From an uncultured Eubacteriales bacterium (lineage in GTDB: Bacteria; Bacillota; Clostridia; Oscillospirales; Oscillospiraceae), in the NCBI GenBank assembly GCA_900317425.1, contig ONGR01000009.1, positions 1 to 64,000 of the forward strand: DNA of 64,000 nt. The letters are read 5' to 3'. Numbering within the stretch: position 1 is the first letter of the stretch; every line of letters starts with the position of its first letter. This document shows, piece after piece, positions 51,805 through 60,452 of this stretch. The position numbers and the translations under genes were made by a program. Under the pieces are notes generated by a model. That model saw only the letters and a program-made list of their open reading frames with translations, was not told the origin of the DNA and ran no database searches.

Positions 51805-53742
51805 TTAATAGTCCAGATTCACGGCGTATTTGGCGTTCTTCTCGATGAACTCCTTCCGGGGCTCCACCTTCTCGCCCATGAGGACGGTGAAGGTGGCGTC
51901 CGCCGCCACGGCGTCATCCAGCGTGATGCGGCGCAGGGTGCGGGTGGTGGGATCCATGGTGGTCTGCCACAGCTCGTGGGGGTCCATCTCGCCCAGACCT
52001 TTGAACCGGCTGATGTCGATCTTGGCGTTGGGATTGTCGCCGCGCATCTCGGCGGACACCCGGTCCCGCTCCTCGTCGGAGTAGGCCACCCGCTGCTGCT
52101 TGCCACGACTCAGCTTGTACAGGGGCGGCACGGCGGAGTATACGTAGCCCTGCTCGATGAGGGGCCGCATGAACCGGAAGAAGAAGGTCAGCAGCAGCGT
52201 CCGGATATGGGCGCCGTCCACGTCGGCATCGGCCATGATGATGATCTTGTGATAGCGGAGCTTGGCCTCGTCGAACTCGTCGCCGATGCCGGCGCCCAGG
52301 GCCGTGATGACGGGCTGGAGCTTGTCGTTGCCGTAGACCTTGTCGGCCCGGGCCTTCTCCACGTTCAGCATCTTGCCCCACAGGGGGAGGATGGCCTGGA
52401 ACCGGCTGTCCCGGCCCTGGGTGGCGGAGCCGCCTGCGCTGTCGCCCTCCACGATGTAGATCTCGGTGAGCTCGGGGTTGTTCTCGTTGCAGTCCCGCAG
52501 CTTGTCGGGCATGGCGGCGCCGCCCAGCGCCGTCTTGCGGCGGATGGACTCCCGGGCCTTCCGGGCCGCCTCACGGGCCCGGTTGGCGGTGAGGGCCTTG
52601 TCCAGGATGGTGCGGGCCACCGCCGGGTGCTCCTCCAGATAGACGGAGAGCTGATCGCTGACGATCTGGTCCACCAGCGTGCGGATGTGGGCGTTGCCCA
52701 GCTTGGCCTTGGTCTGGCCCTCGAACTGGGCCTCCGTCAGCTTGACGGAGATGACGGCGGTGAGGCCCTCCCGGCAGTCCTCGCCGGAGACCTTGTCGTC
52801 GTTCTTGATCATGCCGTACTTGATGCCGTAGGCGTTGAGGGCGCGGGTCAGGGCCGTCTTGAAGCCGGTCTCGTGCATGCCGCCCTCGGGGGTGCGGATA
52901 TCATTGGCGAAGGAGACCAGCGTCTCGTTGTAGCCGTCGTGATACTGCATGGCGATCTCGGCGGTGCTGTCCCCCTTGGCGCCGTACATATAGATGACCT
53001 CCTCGTGGAGAGGGGCCTTGTTGCGGTTGATATAGGTGACGAACTCCCGGATGCCGCCCTCGTAGCACATGGTCTCGGACTGCTCCCGGCCGGGCCGGGC
53101 GTCGGTGATGGTGATGCGCAGTCCGGCGTTCAGGAAGGCCTGCTCCCGCATGCGGGTGTGGAGGGTCTCATAGTCGTACTCCAGGGTGTCGAACATCTCG
53201 CCGTCGGGCTTGAAGGTGACGGTGGTGCCGGTGCGGTCCGTCTCGCCGATGATCCGCATCTCCCGGGTGATCTCGCCCCGGGAAAAGCGCATCTCGTGGA
53301 TCTTGCCGTCCTTGTGGACCTGGACCACCAGCCACTCCGAGAGGGCATTGACCACGCTGGCGCCAACGCCGTGGAGGCCGCCGGAGACCTTGTAACCGCC
53401 GCCGCCGAACTTGCCGCCGGCGTGGAGCACGGTGAACACCACCTCCAGCGCGGGGCGGCCCGTCTGCTGCTGGATGTCCACGGGGATGCCGCGGCCGTTG
53501 TCGGTGACGGTGATGGTGTTGCCGTCGTTGATGGTGACGGTGATATCCGTGCAGTAGCCGGCCAGAGCCTCGTCGATGGAGTTGTCCACGATCTCATAGA
53601 CCAGATGGTGCAGGCCGCTGGCGCTGGTGGAGCCGATATACATGCCCGGGCGCTTGCGCACCGCCTCCAGTCCCTCCAGGACCTGGATCTCCGAGGCGTC
53701 GTATTCGGTTTCGACCTGCGTCACTTTTTCCAGTTCAGCCAT
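51805..53742 (-). CDS. gyrB: DNA gyrase subunit B
   Basis: 645-residue ATPase subunit. N-terminal GHKL ATPase domain (EIVDNSIDEALAGY, DNGRGIPV, GLHGVGASVVNALS), transducer domain, and TOPRIM with EGDSAGGSA (about 420-428) and DADVDGAHIRTLLLTFFFR; C-terminal FKGLGEMDPHELWQTTMDP. Typical length for a Gram-positive GyrB. Its start overlaps the remB gene by 8 bp. Gyrase relieves supercoils ahead of replication and transcription. Confidence 0.96.
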   Translation of the reverse strand: MAELEKVTQVETEYDASEIQVLEGLEAVRKRPGMYIGSTSASGLHHLVYEIVDNSIDEALAGYCTDITVTINDGNTITVTDNGRGIPVDIQQQTGRPALEVVFTVLHAGGKFGGGGYKVSGGLHGVGASVVNALSEWLVVQVHKDGKIHEMRFSRGEITREMRIIGETDRTGTTVTFKPDGEMFDTLEYDYETLHTRMREQAFLNAGLRITITDARPGREQSETMCYEGGIREFVTYINRNKAPLHEEVIYMYGAKGDSTAEIAMQYHDGYNETLVSFANDIRTPEGGMHETGFKTALTRALNAYGIKYGMIKNDDKVSGEDCREGLTAVISVKLTEAQFEGQTKAKLGNAHIRTLVDQIVSDQLSVYLEEHPAVARTILDKALTANRAREAARKARESIRRKTALGGAAMPDKLRDCNENNPELTEIYIVEGDSAGGSATQGRDSRFQAILPLWGKMLNVEKARADKVYGNDKLQPVITALGAGIGDEFDEAKLRYHKIIIMADADVDGAHIRTLLLTFFFRFMRPLIEQGYVYSAVPPLYKLSRGKQQRVAYSDEERDRVSAEMRGDNPNAKIDISRFKGLGEMDPHELWQTTMDPTTRTLRRITLDDAVAADATFTVLMGEKVEPRKEFIEKNAKYAVNLDY

Positions 53743-54028
53743 GGTTTTTTTCTCCTTCTATTTGGGATACGGCAGCCTCCTCCGCCCGCTTGAGCAGCGT
53801 TGGCGCGTTCAGCTGCGAAATATACACGATCTGCCGGTGATAGGGGTGGTCGCACACAATAAAAGAGCGGGGGATATCCTCGCAGGCGTTGACCACCACG
53901 CTCCCGGCCTCCGCGGCCTTCAAAAAGGCCCGGGTGTCCTTGGAGGTGGACGTGTTGTCCAGATCAAAGATGCCGATGATCCGCCGGTCCGGGATCATCA
54001 CGTTCTGTCCGATGTGGAGATAGCCCAT
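53735..54028 (-). CDS. remB: DUF370 family regulator, RemB/YaaB-like
   Basis: 97-residue DUF370 protein found between recF and gyrB in Firmicutes. It begins YLHIGQNVMI with IIGIFDLDNT, the conserved family strand pair. Its paralog RemA regulates matrix and osmoprotection genes in Bacillus; the role of RemB is less certain. Its start overlaps the recF stop (TAATG on the minus strand) and its end overlaps gyrB. Confidence 0.88.
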   Translation of the reverse strand: MGYLHIGQNVMIPDRRIIGIFDLDNTSTSKDTRAFLKAAEAGSVVVNACEDIPRSFIVCDHPYHRQIVYISQLNAPTLLKRAEEAAVSQIEGEKNHG

Positions 54029-55131
54029 TACAAAACCTCCCCATCATGGATATGGAACACCTTGCCGCTGAGCAGGGCGTCCAATCTGTCGTTCTCGCAG
54101 CAGGTGATGAATACCTGCCCGCCGGCGATGCGGTTGAGGACGTATTCCTGCCGCCGGGGATCCAGCTCGCTGAGGACGTCGTCCAGCAGCATCACCGGGT
54201 ATTCGCCGAAGGTGTTTTTATGGATCTCCCGCTCCGCCAGCTTCATGGCCAGCGCCGCCGTCCGCACCTGCCCCTGGGAGCAGTACTGCCGGGCGCTGCG
54301 GCCGTTGACGGAGACGTCGATATCGTCCTTGTGGGGGCCGCTGAGACAGAGCCGGCTGGCGATCTCCGCCTCGTAGTGGGCGGCCTGGTGCTCCTCCAGC
54401 GCCGAGACCAGGGCGGCCTGGTCGGCAAAGGGATCGGTGACCGTCCTGACGGTCTGGTAGGTGAGGGCCAGCTCCTCCCTGCCGCCGGAGCACTCGGCGT
54501 GGGCCAGGGCGGCGTGCTCCGCCAGCGCCCGGACGAACCGGGCCCGGTAGTGGATCAGCACGGCGCCCACCTGACAGAGCCGGGCATTGAAGTCCGGCAG
54601 GGTGGCGAGCAGTTGGGGATACTCCTCGCTGTCCCGCAGAATGCGGGTCTTGTGCTCGTAGAGCCGGTTATACTCCGCCAGGGCCTCGGCGTAACGGGGC
54701 CGCAGCTGGGAGAGGGACAGGTCCATAAACTTCCGCCGGGCCGCCGAGCCCTCCCGGATGAGAAACAGGTCCTCCGGGGCGAAGAACACGGTGTGGAGCA
54801 CGTCGCTGAGGGCGGCGCCGTTTTTGGCGGCCACGCCGTTGACGGTCATCTTCCGCCGGCGGCCCCGCTGGAGGGTGATCTCCGTCCTGAAGTCCCGGTC
54901 CCGGCTGTGGATGGCGGCGGTGAGCCGGGCAAAGTCCCGGTCAAAGCCGATGAGCTCCCGGTCCGTGTGGGTCCGGGGGGACTTGCCGCAGCTGAGGTAG
55001 ACGACGGCCTCCAGCAGATTGGTCTTGCCCTGGGCGTTTTCGCCGTAGATCACGTTGCAGCTGCCGTCAAAGGTCAGGTGCTGCTCGCCGTAATTGCGAA
55101 AGCCCTCCACCGTCAGCTCATCGATCCGCAT
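54028..55131 (-). CDS. recF: DNA replication and repair protein RecF
   Basis: 367-residue SMC-like ATPase that helps load RecA at gaps with RecO and RecR. Walker A GENAQGKTN (about 31-39), FFAPEDL, signature region near SQGQVRTAALA and Walker B PVMLLDDVLSELD. ATG 55131 (MRIDELTVEGFRNY) is the family start; it lies 14 bp inside the preceding yaaA gene, so expression is coupled. Confidence 0.95.
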   Translation of the reverse strand: MRIDELTVEGFRNYGEQHLTFDGSCNVIYGENAQGKTNLLEAVVYLSCGKSPRTHTDRELIGFDRDFARLTAAIHSRDRDFRTEITLQRGRRRKMTVNGVAAKNGAALSDVLHTVFFAPEDLFLIREGSAARRKFMDLSLSQLRPRYAEALAEYNRLYEHKTRILRDSEEYPQLLATLPDFNARLCQVGAVLIHYRARFVRALAEHAALAHAECSGGREELALTYQTVRTVTDPFADQAALVSALEEHQAAHYEAEIASRLCLSGPHKDDIDVSVNGRSARQYCSQGQVRTAALAMKLAEREIHKNTFGEYPVMLLDDVLSELDPRRQEYVLNRIAGGQVFITCCENDRLDALLSGKVFHIHDGEVL

Positions 55132-55336
55132 AGGAGACGGTGTAGTGCTGTCCGTCGACCAGCACGTCGTCGCCGGGGCGGATCTTTTTGCCCCGCTGGG
55201 TGCAGACCTGGCCGTTGACCCGGACCTCCCCCTCCTGGACCATGATCTTGGCCTCACCGCCGGTGGAGGCGATGGCGGCGAATTTCAGCAGGTCCTGGAG
55301 CTTGATATATTCGGTTGTGATCTCAATGGTGATCAT
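55118..55336 (-). CDS. yaaA: S4-domain RNA-binding protein YaaA
   Basis: 72-residue protein made almost wholly of an S4 RNA-binding fold (LQDLLKFA ... GGEAKIMVQEGEVRVNG ... RGKKIRPGD). It is the small S4 paralog found between dnaN and recF in Firmicutes; a ribosome-assembly role has been suggested for relatives. It overlaps the recF start and follows dnaN by 13 bp. Confidence 0.9.
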   Translation of the reverse strand: MITIEITTEYIKLQDLLKFAAIASTGGEAKIMVQEGEVRVNGQVCTQRGKKIRPGDDVLVDGQHYTVSYADR

Positions 55337-55349
55337 ATTCTGTTCCTTC

Positions 55350-56462
55350 TTATTGTGCCTTCAGACGGACGGGCAGCACCATGTAGAGGAAGTTCTCGCT
55401 GCCGTCCACGGGGGTGATGATGCAGGGGGAGATGCCGGTGTTCATCTCCATTTTGACCTTGTCGGCCGGGGCATAGCGCAGGGCGTCCATGAGATAGCGG
55501 TTGTTGAAGCCGATCTCCAGGCCGGTGCCGTCGCCGCTGATGACGCAGCTGTCCTTGGCCTCGCCGTTGCCGGTCTTGGCGGAGAGATAGACCCGGTCCA
55601 GGTCGAAGAGGCAGCGCACCGGGCTTTTCAGCTTCTCGCTGATCACCACGCTGACCCGGTCCAGGCTCTCCATCAGGGCGCGGGTCTCCACCTCCACGCT
55701 GATGGGGTTGGTGCGGGGGATGGCGTTCTTATAGTCCAGGAATTCGCCCTCCAGACGGCGGCACATCAGCTGGGTGCTGCCGGTCTCGAACATCAGATGG
55801 CGCTTGCCCTGGATGATGGTGATGAGCTCGTCGGTGTCGCCGCAGATGTTCTCCACCTCTTTCAAGGCGCTGCCCGGGGCCACGAAGCGGAAGGCGCCGC
55901 CGTCGATCTTCTCCAGCGGCTCCCGGCGCAGGGCCAGACGGAAGCCGTCCACGGACACCACGGTCAGGCCCGCCTCGCCGATCTCAAAGAGGGAGCCGGT
56001 GTGGACCGGGCGGCTCTCGTTGGTGGACACGGCGAAGCTGGTCTGGTTGATCATGGCCTTGAGCACCCGCTGCTGGATGCAGACGGAGTACTCGTCGTCC
56101 ACCTCCGGCAGCTCCGGGAAATCGTCGGCGCTGAGGCCCAGGATGTCGAAGCTGGCGTCGCCGCAGGTCAGATGGACCATCAGCCGCTCGTCGGCGGCGA
56201 AGACCACGACGTCGTCCGGCAGCTTGCGGATGATCTCGCCGAAGAGGCGGGCGTTGAGGACGATGCGGCCCGGCTCATGGATCTCGGCGGAAAAGGCGGT
56301 GCGGATGCCGGTCTGCATGTTGTAGCCGGACAGGGTCAGATTCCCGTCCCCCTCCAGCAGGATGCCCTCCAGGGCGGGGATGGAGCTCTTGGTGGACACG
56401 GCCCGGGAGGCGGTGCTGACGGCCGATTGCAGCAGGGCTTTCTCACAGGAAAAACGCAGCAT
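55350..56462 (-). CDS. dnaN: DNA polymerase III beta sliding clamp
   Basis: 370-residue ring subunit that tethers the replicase to DNA, made of three repeated clamp domains of about 120 residues. It begins MLRFSCEKALLQSAVS and ends FLYMVLPVRL, both typical. ATG 56462 is preferred; GTG 56471 is only 2 nt from the AAAGGA. Second gene of the dnaA-dnaN-yaaA-recF-remB-gyrB-gyrA cluster; the 258-bp gap to dnaA carries DnaA-box-like sites. Confidence 0.95.
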   Translation of the reverse strand: MLRFSCEKALLQSAVSTASRAVSTKSSIPALEGILLEGDGNLTLSGYNMQTGIRTAFSAEIHEPGRIVLNARLFGEIIRKLPDDVVVFAADERLMVHLTCGDASFDILGLSADDFPELPEVDDEYSVCIQQRVLKAMINQTSFAVSTNESRPVHTGSLFEIGEAGLTVVSVDGFRLALRREPLEKIDGGAFRFVAPGSALKEVENICGDTDELITIIQGKRHLMFETGSTQLMCRRLEGEFLDYKNAIPRTNPISVEVETRALMESLDRVSVVISEKLKSPVRCLFDLDRVYLSAKTGNGEAKDSCVISGDGTGLEIGFNNRYLMDALRYAPADKVKMEMNTGISPCIITPVDGSENFLYMVLPVRLKAQ

Positions 56463-56540
56463 AGATAACACGGTCCTTTCTATATGGCGTGAAAATTTTC
56501 AGGCATATTTCTCTCGAAGAGAACATAAACTAAGTATTTT

Positions 56541-56720
56541 TTAGTAACAGAAGTCGTAGAGGCGACGGATGGTGGAAAGGGGTCGGGAAGTGTTGGAAAC
56601 AAAGGAAAAATTGTACACGGGCAGAGGTGAAAAGAAACGGTGGATTTCCACGGAAAAGGGAGATCACCGTTTTTTCCACAGCCTTTTCACGTGGATTCCA
56701 CGGAAAGTTGGGGAAACGGG
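56541..56720. other. Probable origin sub-region between dnaA and dnaN
   Basis: Contains TTTTCCACA (56672-56680), which matches the DnaA-box pattern, plus several close variants (ATTTCCACG at about 56644, the CGTGGATTCCACG palindrome at about 56689-56701, and TTTCCACC on the other strand near 56572). Bacillus oriC is similarly split on both sides of dnaA. Function inferred. Confidence 0.5.
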
Positions 56721-58034
56721 TCAATGTCTGGCGTTGATGTTGGCGGTGATCTCGTTGATGGTCTCCTTGAAGGACGGGTCCGTGTTCATCTGCTTCTCCA
56801 CCTTTCGCAGGGAGTGGAGCACCGTGGTGTGGTCCTTGCCGCCGAACTCCTTGCCGATGTCCGCCAGCGACAGCTTGGTCATGCGGCGGATGAGGTACAT
56901 GGCGATCTGGCGGGCGTTGGCCACGTCGTGGCTCTGGTTCTTGCCCCGGATGGTCTCCTCCTCGATGTTGTAGTACTTGCAGATGTGGTGGATCACCACC
57001 TCCGCCGAGGGGACGGTCTCCCGCTCGATGATCTCCTTGATGGCCCGGGTGACGGACTCCTCGTCCGGCTGGTTGCCCAGCAGGTCGCAGTAGGCGGAGA
57101 TCATGTTCAGCGTGCCCTCGATCTGGCGGACGTTGGAGGTGATGTTCTCGGCGATATAGTGGCTGACGCCGTCGGGCAGGTTCAGACCCATCAGGGCGGC
57201 CCGGTTCTTGATGATGGCCAGGCGGGTCTCGTAGTCCGGCGGGGTGATGTCCGCCATCAGGCCCCACTCGAAGCGGGTGCGGAGCCGGTCGTCCAGCAGG
57301 GCCATCTCCCGGGGCGGACGGTCCGAGGTCATGACGATCTGGTTGCCCGCCTCATACAGGGAGTTGAAGGTGTGGAAGAACTCGTTCTGCACCTGCTCCT
57401 TGCCGGCCACGAACTGGATATCGTCTACCAGCAGCAGGGCGGCGTCCCGGTACTTGGCCCGGAACTCGCTGCCCCGGCCCGTGCGGACCAGCTCCACGAA
57501 CTCGTTGATGAAGTCCTCGCCCTTGATGTAGACGATCTTGTCGTTGGGGAAGAGCTTCCGCCGCAGATGGGAGATGGCGTAGAGCAGATGGGTCTTGCCC
57601 AGACCGCTGTCCCCGTAGATGAACAGGGGGTTGTAGCTCTTGCCGCCGGAATTCTCCGCCACGGCGTGGGCGGCGGCGTAGGCCAGCTTGTTCTGGGGCC
57701 CGATGACGAAGGTCTCGAAGGTGAAGCCGTCGCTGCCCTCCGGGTCGCCGGGATGGTCCGGCCGGACGCCGTGGTAGGCGGCCAGCATCTCGTCGTCCAG
57801 GATCTTGACCTCCAGATCGGCGGAGAAGATGTCCTTCAGGGCCGCCTTGATATGCTTGATAAACTGCTTTTCGATGATGTCCTTCTTGAACGTGTTGCTG
57901 CAGTGGAGCACGAAGGCCGAGTCCTCCATGGTGACCACGTCCACCTCGTCGAACCACACGTTGACGGTGGTCTCGGACAGCTGGGTCTTCAACTGTCCCA
58001 TCACGCTTTTCCATACGTCCGCGTACGAATGCAA
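56721..58034 (-). CDS. dnaA: Chromosomal replication initiator DnaA
   Basis: 437-residue AAA+ initiator. Domain I (about 1-85, WKSVMGQLKTQLSETTVNVWF), a short linker, domain III with Walker A GDSGLGKTH (near 148-156) and Walker B LLLVDDIQF, and domain IV with the DNA-binding signature GGKDHTTVLHS. The start is TTG 58034, led by GGGGAG at good spacing; an upstream ATG at 58094 would add a poorly conserved basic stretch and lies in the leader hairpin. First gene of the origin cluster. Confidence 0.95.
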   Translation of the reverse strand: MHSYADVWKSVMGQLKTQLSETTVNVWFDEVDVVTMEDSAFVLHCSNTFKKDIIEKQFIKHIKAALKDIFSADLEVKILDDEMLAAYHGVRPDHPGDPEGSDGFTFETFVIGPQNKLAYAAAHAVAENSGGKSYNPLFIYGDSGLGKTHLLYAISHLRRKLFPNDKIVYIKGEDFINEFVELVRTGRGSEFRAKYRDAALLLVDDIQFVAGKEQVQNEFFHTFNSLYEAGNQIVMTSDRPPREMALLDDRLRTRFEWGLMADITPPDYETRLAIIKNRAALMGLNLPDGVSHYIAENITSNVRQIEGTLNMISAYCDLLGNQPDEESVTRAIKEIIERETVPSAEVVIHHICKYYNIEEETIRGKNQSHDVANARQIAMYLIRRMTKLSLADIGKEFGGKDHTTVLHSLRKVEKQMNTDPSFKETINEITANINARH

Positions 58035-58079
58035 GACAAGCTCCCCTTTCCCACAGGTCGGTTTCTTTTCTCTTCGGCC

Positions 58080-58102
58080 GGCGGAGAAAAACACTCTCCG
58101 CC
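58080..58102 (-). promoter_or_regulatory. Hairpin in the dnaA leader
   Basis: GGCGGAGA pairs with TCTCCGCC between the dnaA promoter and its ribosome site. No T run follows, so it is not a clear terminator. Confidence 0.45.
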
Positions 58103-58320
58103 ATCATAATTCAATCTAACTAATTATAACAAAATCGGTGGAAAAAGTCCAGAAAAAGTTTGTGTTTATTATTAAATATAGGTGTCCTTGTTCCACCAAA
58201 AAACGGACACAAGATATGGGAGAAAAACCGGCGGCCGAAACACCATATTTTGTGCGGGAAAGGGAACAAACGGGAGGGTTTTCCCGGAAATCGGGGCATC
58301 GCCGGTAAAAAAACTCGCTG
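58103..58320. other. Probable oriC main region between dnaA and rpmH
   Basis: Intergenic, AT-rich stretches (58103-58135 and 58160-58182, the latter GTTTATTATTAAATATA) next to DnaA-box variants TTTTCCACC (58145-58137) and TGTTCCACC (58189-58197). Divergent dnaA and rpmH are the classical origin setting. Exact unwinding element not determined. Confidence 0.6.
58123..58151 (-). promoter_or_regulatory. dnaA promoter with DnaA-box-like site in the spacer
   Basis: Minus strand: TGGACT (58151-58146), 17-bp spacer, TGTTATAAT with TATAAT at 58128-58123. The spacer contains TTTTCCACC (58145-58137), a DnaA-box variant, suggesting autorepression. Confidence 0.65.
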
Positions 58321-58349
58321 TTGACAGGGAGAGGGGGATTATGTATAAT
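58321..58349 (+). promoter_or_regulatory. Full-consensus promoter of rpmH-rnpA
   Basis: TTGACA (58321-58326), 17-bp spacer ending TATG, TATAAT (58344-58349); also has the extended -10 TG. Strongest promoter in the window. Confidence 0.93.
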
Positions 58350-58355
58350 AACGAG

Positions 58356-58480
58356 TACGCTGCCGCAAAGCGGCGTTTTCGTAGTCGACTGCGGTGGATG
58401 GAGCCCTGCGGGGAGCCGTCCGCTGTCGAGTATGGGCGACGGCTTTCGCCCGCCGCCGGATCATTATAGAAAAAGATGGA
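58356..58480 (+). promoter_or_regulatory. Structured rpmH leader
   Basis: GCCGC / GCGGC hairpin near 58361-58374, a 45-nt imperfect hairpin closed by TCGAC (58385-58389) and GTCGA (58425-58429), and GGGCGA / TCGCCC (58434-58439, 58446-58451). The leader is about 135 nt, longer than needed for a ribosome site. Regulatory role unknown. Confidence 0.45.
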
Positions 58481-58492
58481 GGTGTCACGCAA

Positions 58493-58627
58493 ATGTTCCG
58501 TACCTATCAGCCCAAGAAGCGCCAGCGCTCCAAGGTGCATGGCTTCCGCAAGAGAATGGCTACCAGCAACGGCCGCAAGGTCCTGGCCCGCCGCCGCGCG
58601 AAGGGTCGCATCCGCCTGACCCACTAA
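58493..58627 (+). CDS. rpmH: 50S ribosomal protein L34
   Basis: 44-residue very basic protein of the large subunit ([37 protein letters not shown]). Length and sequence are textbook. RBS TGGAGGTG lies before ATG 58493. It heads the rpmH-rnpA-yidD-yidC-jag cluster, divergent from dnaA across the origin, as in most bacteria. Confidence 0.98.
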   Translation: MFRTYQPKKRQRSKVHGFRKRMATSNGRKVLARRRAKGRIRLTH

Positions 58628-58740
58628 GGGAGCGGAAAGTGCAGCGCACTGCAATCATCTGATCATAACCAGGGACGGTGGAAGGGGAAACTGCCGTCCC
58701 TTTAGGTCTATCCCGTGAAGCCGGAAAAAGGAGAGTATCC

Positions 58741-59088
58741 ATGCGCCCAGAGGTCACGGTAAAAGAGAACTATGAGTTCCGCCGGATCTACCGGAAAGGT
58801 CGGTCCGCCGTCTCGCCCTGCATGGTGGTCTACTGCCAGAAGAACCGGCAGGGCCGCAGCCGCCTGGGCGTCACGGTCAGCACCAAGCTGGGCCACGCCG
58901 TGGTCCGCAACAAGGTGCGCCGCCGCCTGCGGGAGATCTACCGGCTCAACCGGGAGCACATGAAGCCCGGCTACGACGTGATCCTGGTGGCCCGGGTACG
59001 GGCCGTCCACACGCCCTACCGGAAGCTGGAGAAGTCCTATCTGGCCGCGCTGCGGGAGCTGGATCTGCTGCAGGAGGAGGAAGCATGA
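58741..59088 (+). CDS. rnpA: Ribonuclease P protein component
   Basis: 115-residue basic protein that, with the catalytic RNA, trims tRNA 5' leaders. The RNR signature region is clear ([19 protein letters not shown], about 52-70) after the [15 protein letters not shown] start and [22 protein letters not shown] precedes ATG 58741. Its stop overlaps yidD by 4 bp. The RNase P RNA gene is not in the window. Confidence 0.96.
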   Translation: MRPEVTVKENYEFRRIYRKGRSAVSPCMVVYCQKNRQGRSRLGVTVSTKLGHAVVRNKVRRRLREIYRLNREHMKPGYDVILVARVRAVHTPYRKLEKSYLAALRELDLLQEEEA

Positions 59089-59294
59089 AAAAGCTCCTCC
59101 TGGCCGCCATCCGGTTTTATCAGCGGGAGATCTCTCCCCTGTTCCCGCCCCGCTGCCGCTATATCCCCACCTGCTCGGAGTATGCCTTGGAGGCGGTGGA
59201 GAAATACGGCGCCCTGAAGGGCGGCTGGCTGGCTCTCAAGCGATTGCTGCGCTGTCATCCCTTTCACAAGGGCGGGTATGATCCCGTCCCGTGA
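59085..59294 (+). CDS. yidD: Membrane protein insertion efficiency factor YidD
   Basis: 69-residue YidD/Hlp family protein with the diagnostic [27 protein letters not shown] opening (three conserved Cys-type positions; here PRC and PTC) and the [13 protein letters not shown] end. An amphipathic membrane-associated helper of YidC-dependent insertion. Overlaps rnpA (ATGA) and precedes yidC by 57 bp. Confidence 0.94.
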   Translation: MKKLLLAAIRFYQREISPLFPPRCRYIPTCSEYALEAVEKYGALKGGWLALKRLLRCHPFHKGGYDPVP

Positions 59295-59351
59295 ACCCTT
59301 TCCCCGCAAAACCCTCGTTTTTTATGAACACACAACGGAGGTAACCATACC

Positions 59352-60440
59352 ATGTTTGCACAACTGGGATATTATATCTGTGTGCCGTTCGCCTGGCTGA
59401 CCCGTCTCTTTTACAGTCTGACCGGATCCTACGCCGCGGCCATCTTCCTCTTCACCCTGGTGGTGAAGCTGGTGCTGCTGCCCTTCCAGCTCAAGAGCAA
59501 GAAGAGCATGCTGCGGATGAACCGCCTGCAGGGCAGGGTCAAGGACATCCAGACCCGTTACGCCAACAACAAGCAGCGGCAGCAGGAGGAAATGGCCGAT
59601 CTCTACGCCAGAGAGGGCATCAACCCCGCGTCCGGCTGCCTGTGGTCTTTCCTTCCCTTCCCCATTCTGATCGCCCTGTATTCCATCATCCGTCTGCCCC
59701 TGCGGTATTTCATGAGCCTGTCCAACGATACCATCGAGCAGATCCGGACCCTGGCCACCTCGATGGGCTACCAGGCCGCCGAGGGCCGCAACGTCTACGA
59801 TCAGATCTACCTGACCAAATTCGTCCATGAGAACTGGAGCAGCTTCCAGGGCAAGTTCGACGGCCTCATCGACCTGAACTACAACTTCCTGGGTCTGGAC
59901 CTGGCCGACACGGCCCGCAACGTCATCGGTCAGTTCCCCGGCGGCGGCTGGCCCGTCTGGGGTCTGCTGCTGCTGCCCATCGTGGCGGCGCTGGCGCAGC
60001 TGGCCATGTCCATCGTCTCCATGCGGGGCAACGCTGCCGCCGACAACGGCTCCGGCAAGACCATGATGTACATGATGCCCCTGCTGACGGTGTGGATGGG
60101 TTATTCCTTCCCCGCCGCCCTGATGATCTACTGGATCGCCAACGCGGTGCTGTCCACCCTGCAGGAGCTGTTTCTCAACAAGAAGTTCAACGAGATCCTG
60201 GACCGCGAGGAGACCGACAAGGAGCGGGAGAAGCGGGAGAAGCGCTACGCCAAGTACGAGCAGCAGAAGGCCATGATGCAGCAGCGCAGCGGCGCGCCGG
60301 CGCAGCAGGGCAGCAAGAAGAAACAGCAGCAGCGCAGGGAACAGCAGCGCAAGGGTCCCGCTACCACGGAGAACGGCAAGATCGGCGGACGTCCCTATGC
60401 CCGCGGCCGTTCCTACAGTGAGGACCATTACACAGAGTAA
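59352..60440 (+). CDS. yidC: Membrane protein insertase YidC/Oxa1
   Basis: 362-residue Oxa1-type insertase. TM1 near 25-45, a cytoplasmic helical hairpin (about 50-95, KSKKSMLRMNRLQGRVKDIQ), TM2 near 98-118, an extended extracytoplasmic loop (about 120-195), then three closely spaced helices and a very basic, glutamine-rich cytoplasmic tail (about 280-362) that may bind ribosomes. No lipoprotein signal. RBS CGGAGG precedes ATG 59352. Confidence 0.93.
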   Translation: MFAQLGYYICVPFAWLTRLFYSLTGSYAAAIFLFTLVVKLVLLPFQLKSKKSMLRMNRLQGRVKDIQTRYANNKQRQQEEMADLYAREGINPASGCLWSFLPFPILIALYSIIRLPLRYFMSLSNDTIEQIRTLATSMGYQAAEGRNVYDQIYLTKFVHENWSSFQGKFDGLIDLNYNFLGLDLADTARNVIGQFPGGGWPVWGLLLLPIVAALAQLAMSIVSMRGNAAADNGSGKTMMYMMPLLTVWMGYSFPAALMIYWIANAVLSTLQELFLNKKFNEILDREETDKEREKREKRYAKYEQQKAMMQQRSGAPAQQGSKKKQQQRREQQRKGPATTENGKIGGRPYARGRSYSEDHYTE

Positions 60441-60452
60441 GGAGTTTTGTCT

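Noticed and set aside
56671-56701. A third parS-like site at TTTTCACGTGGA
   Set aside because: Only half of the palindrome matches; it fits better as part of the DnaA-box-like cluster between dnaA and dnaN.
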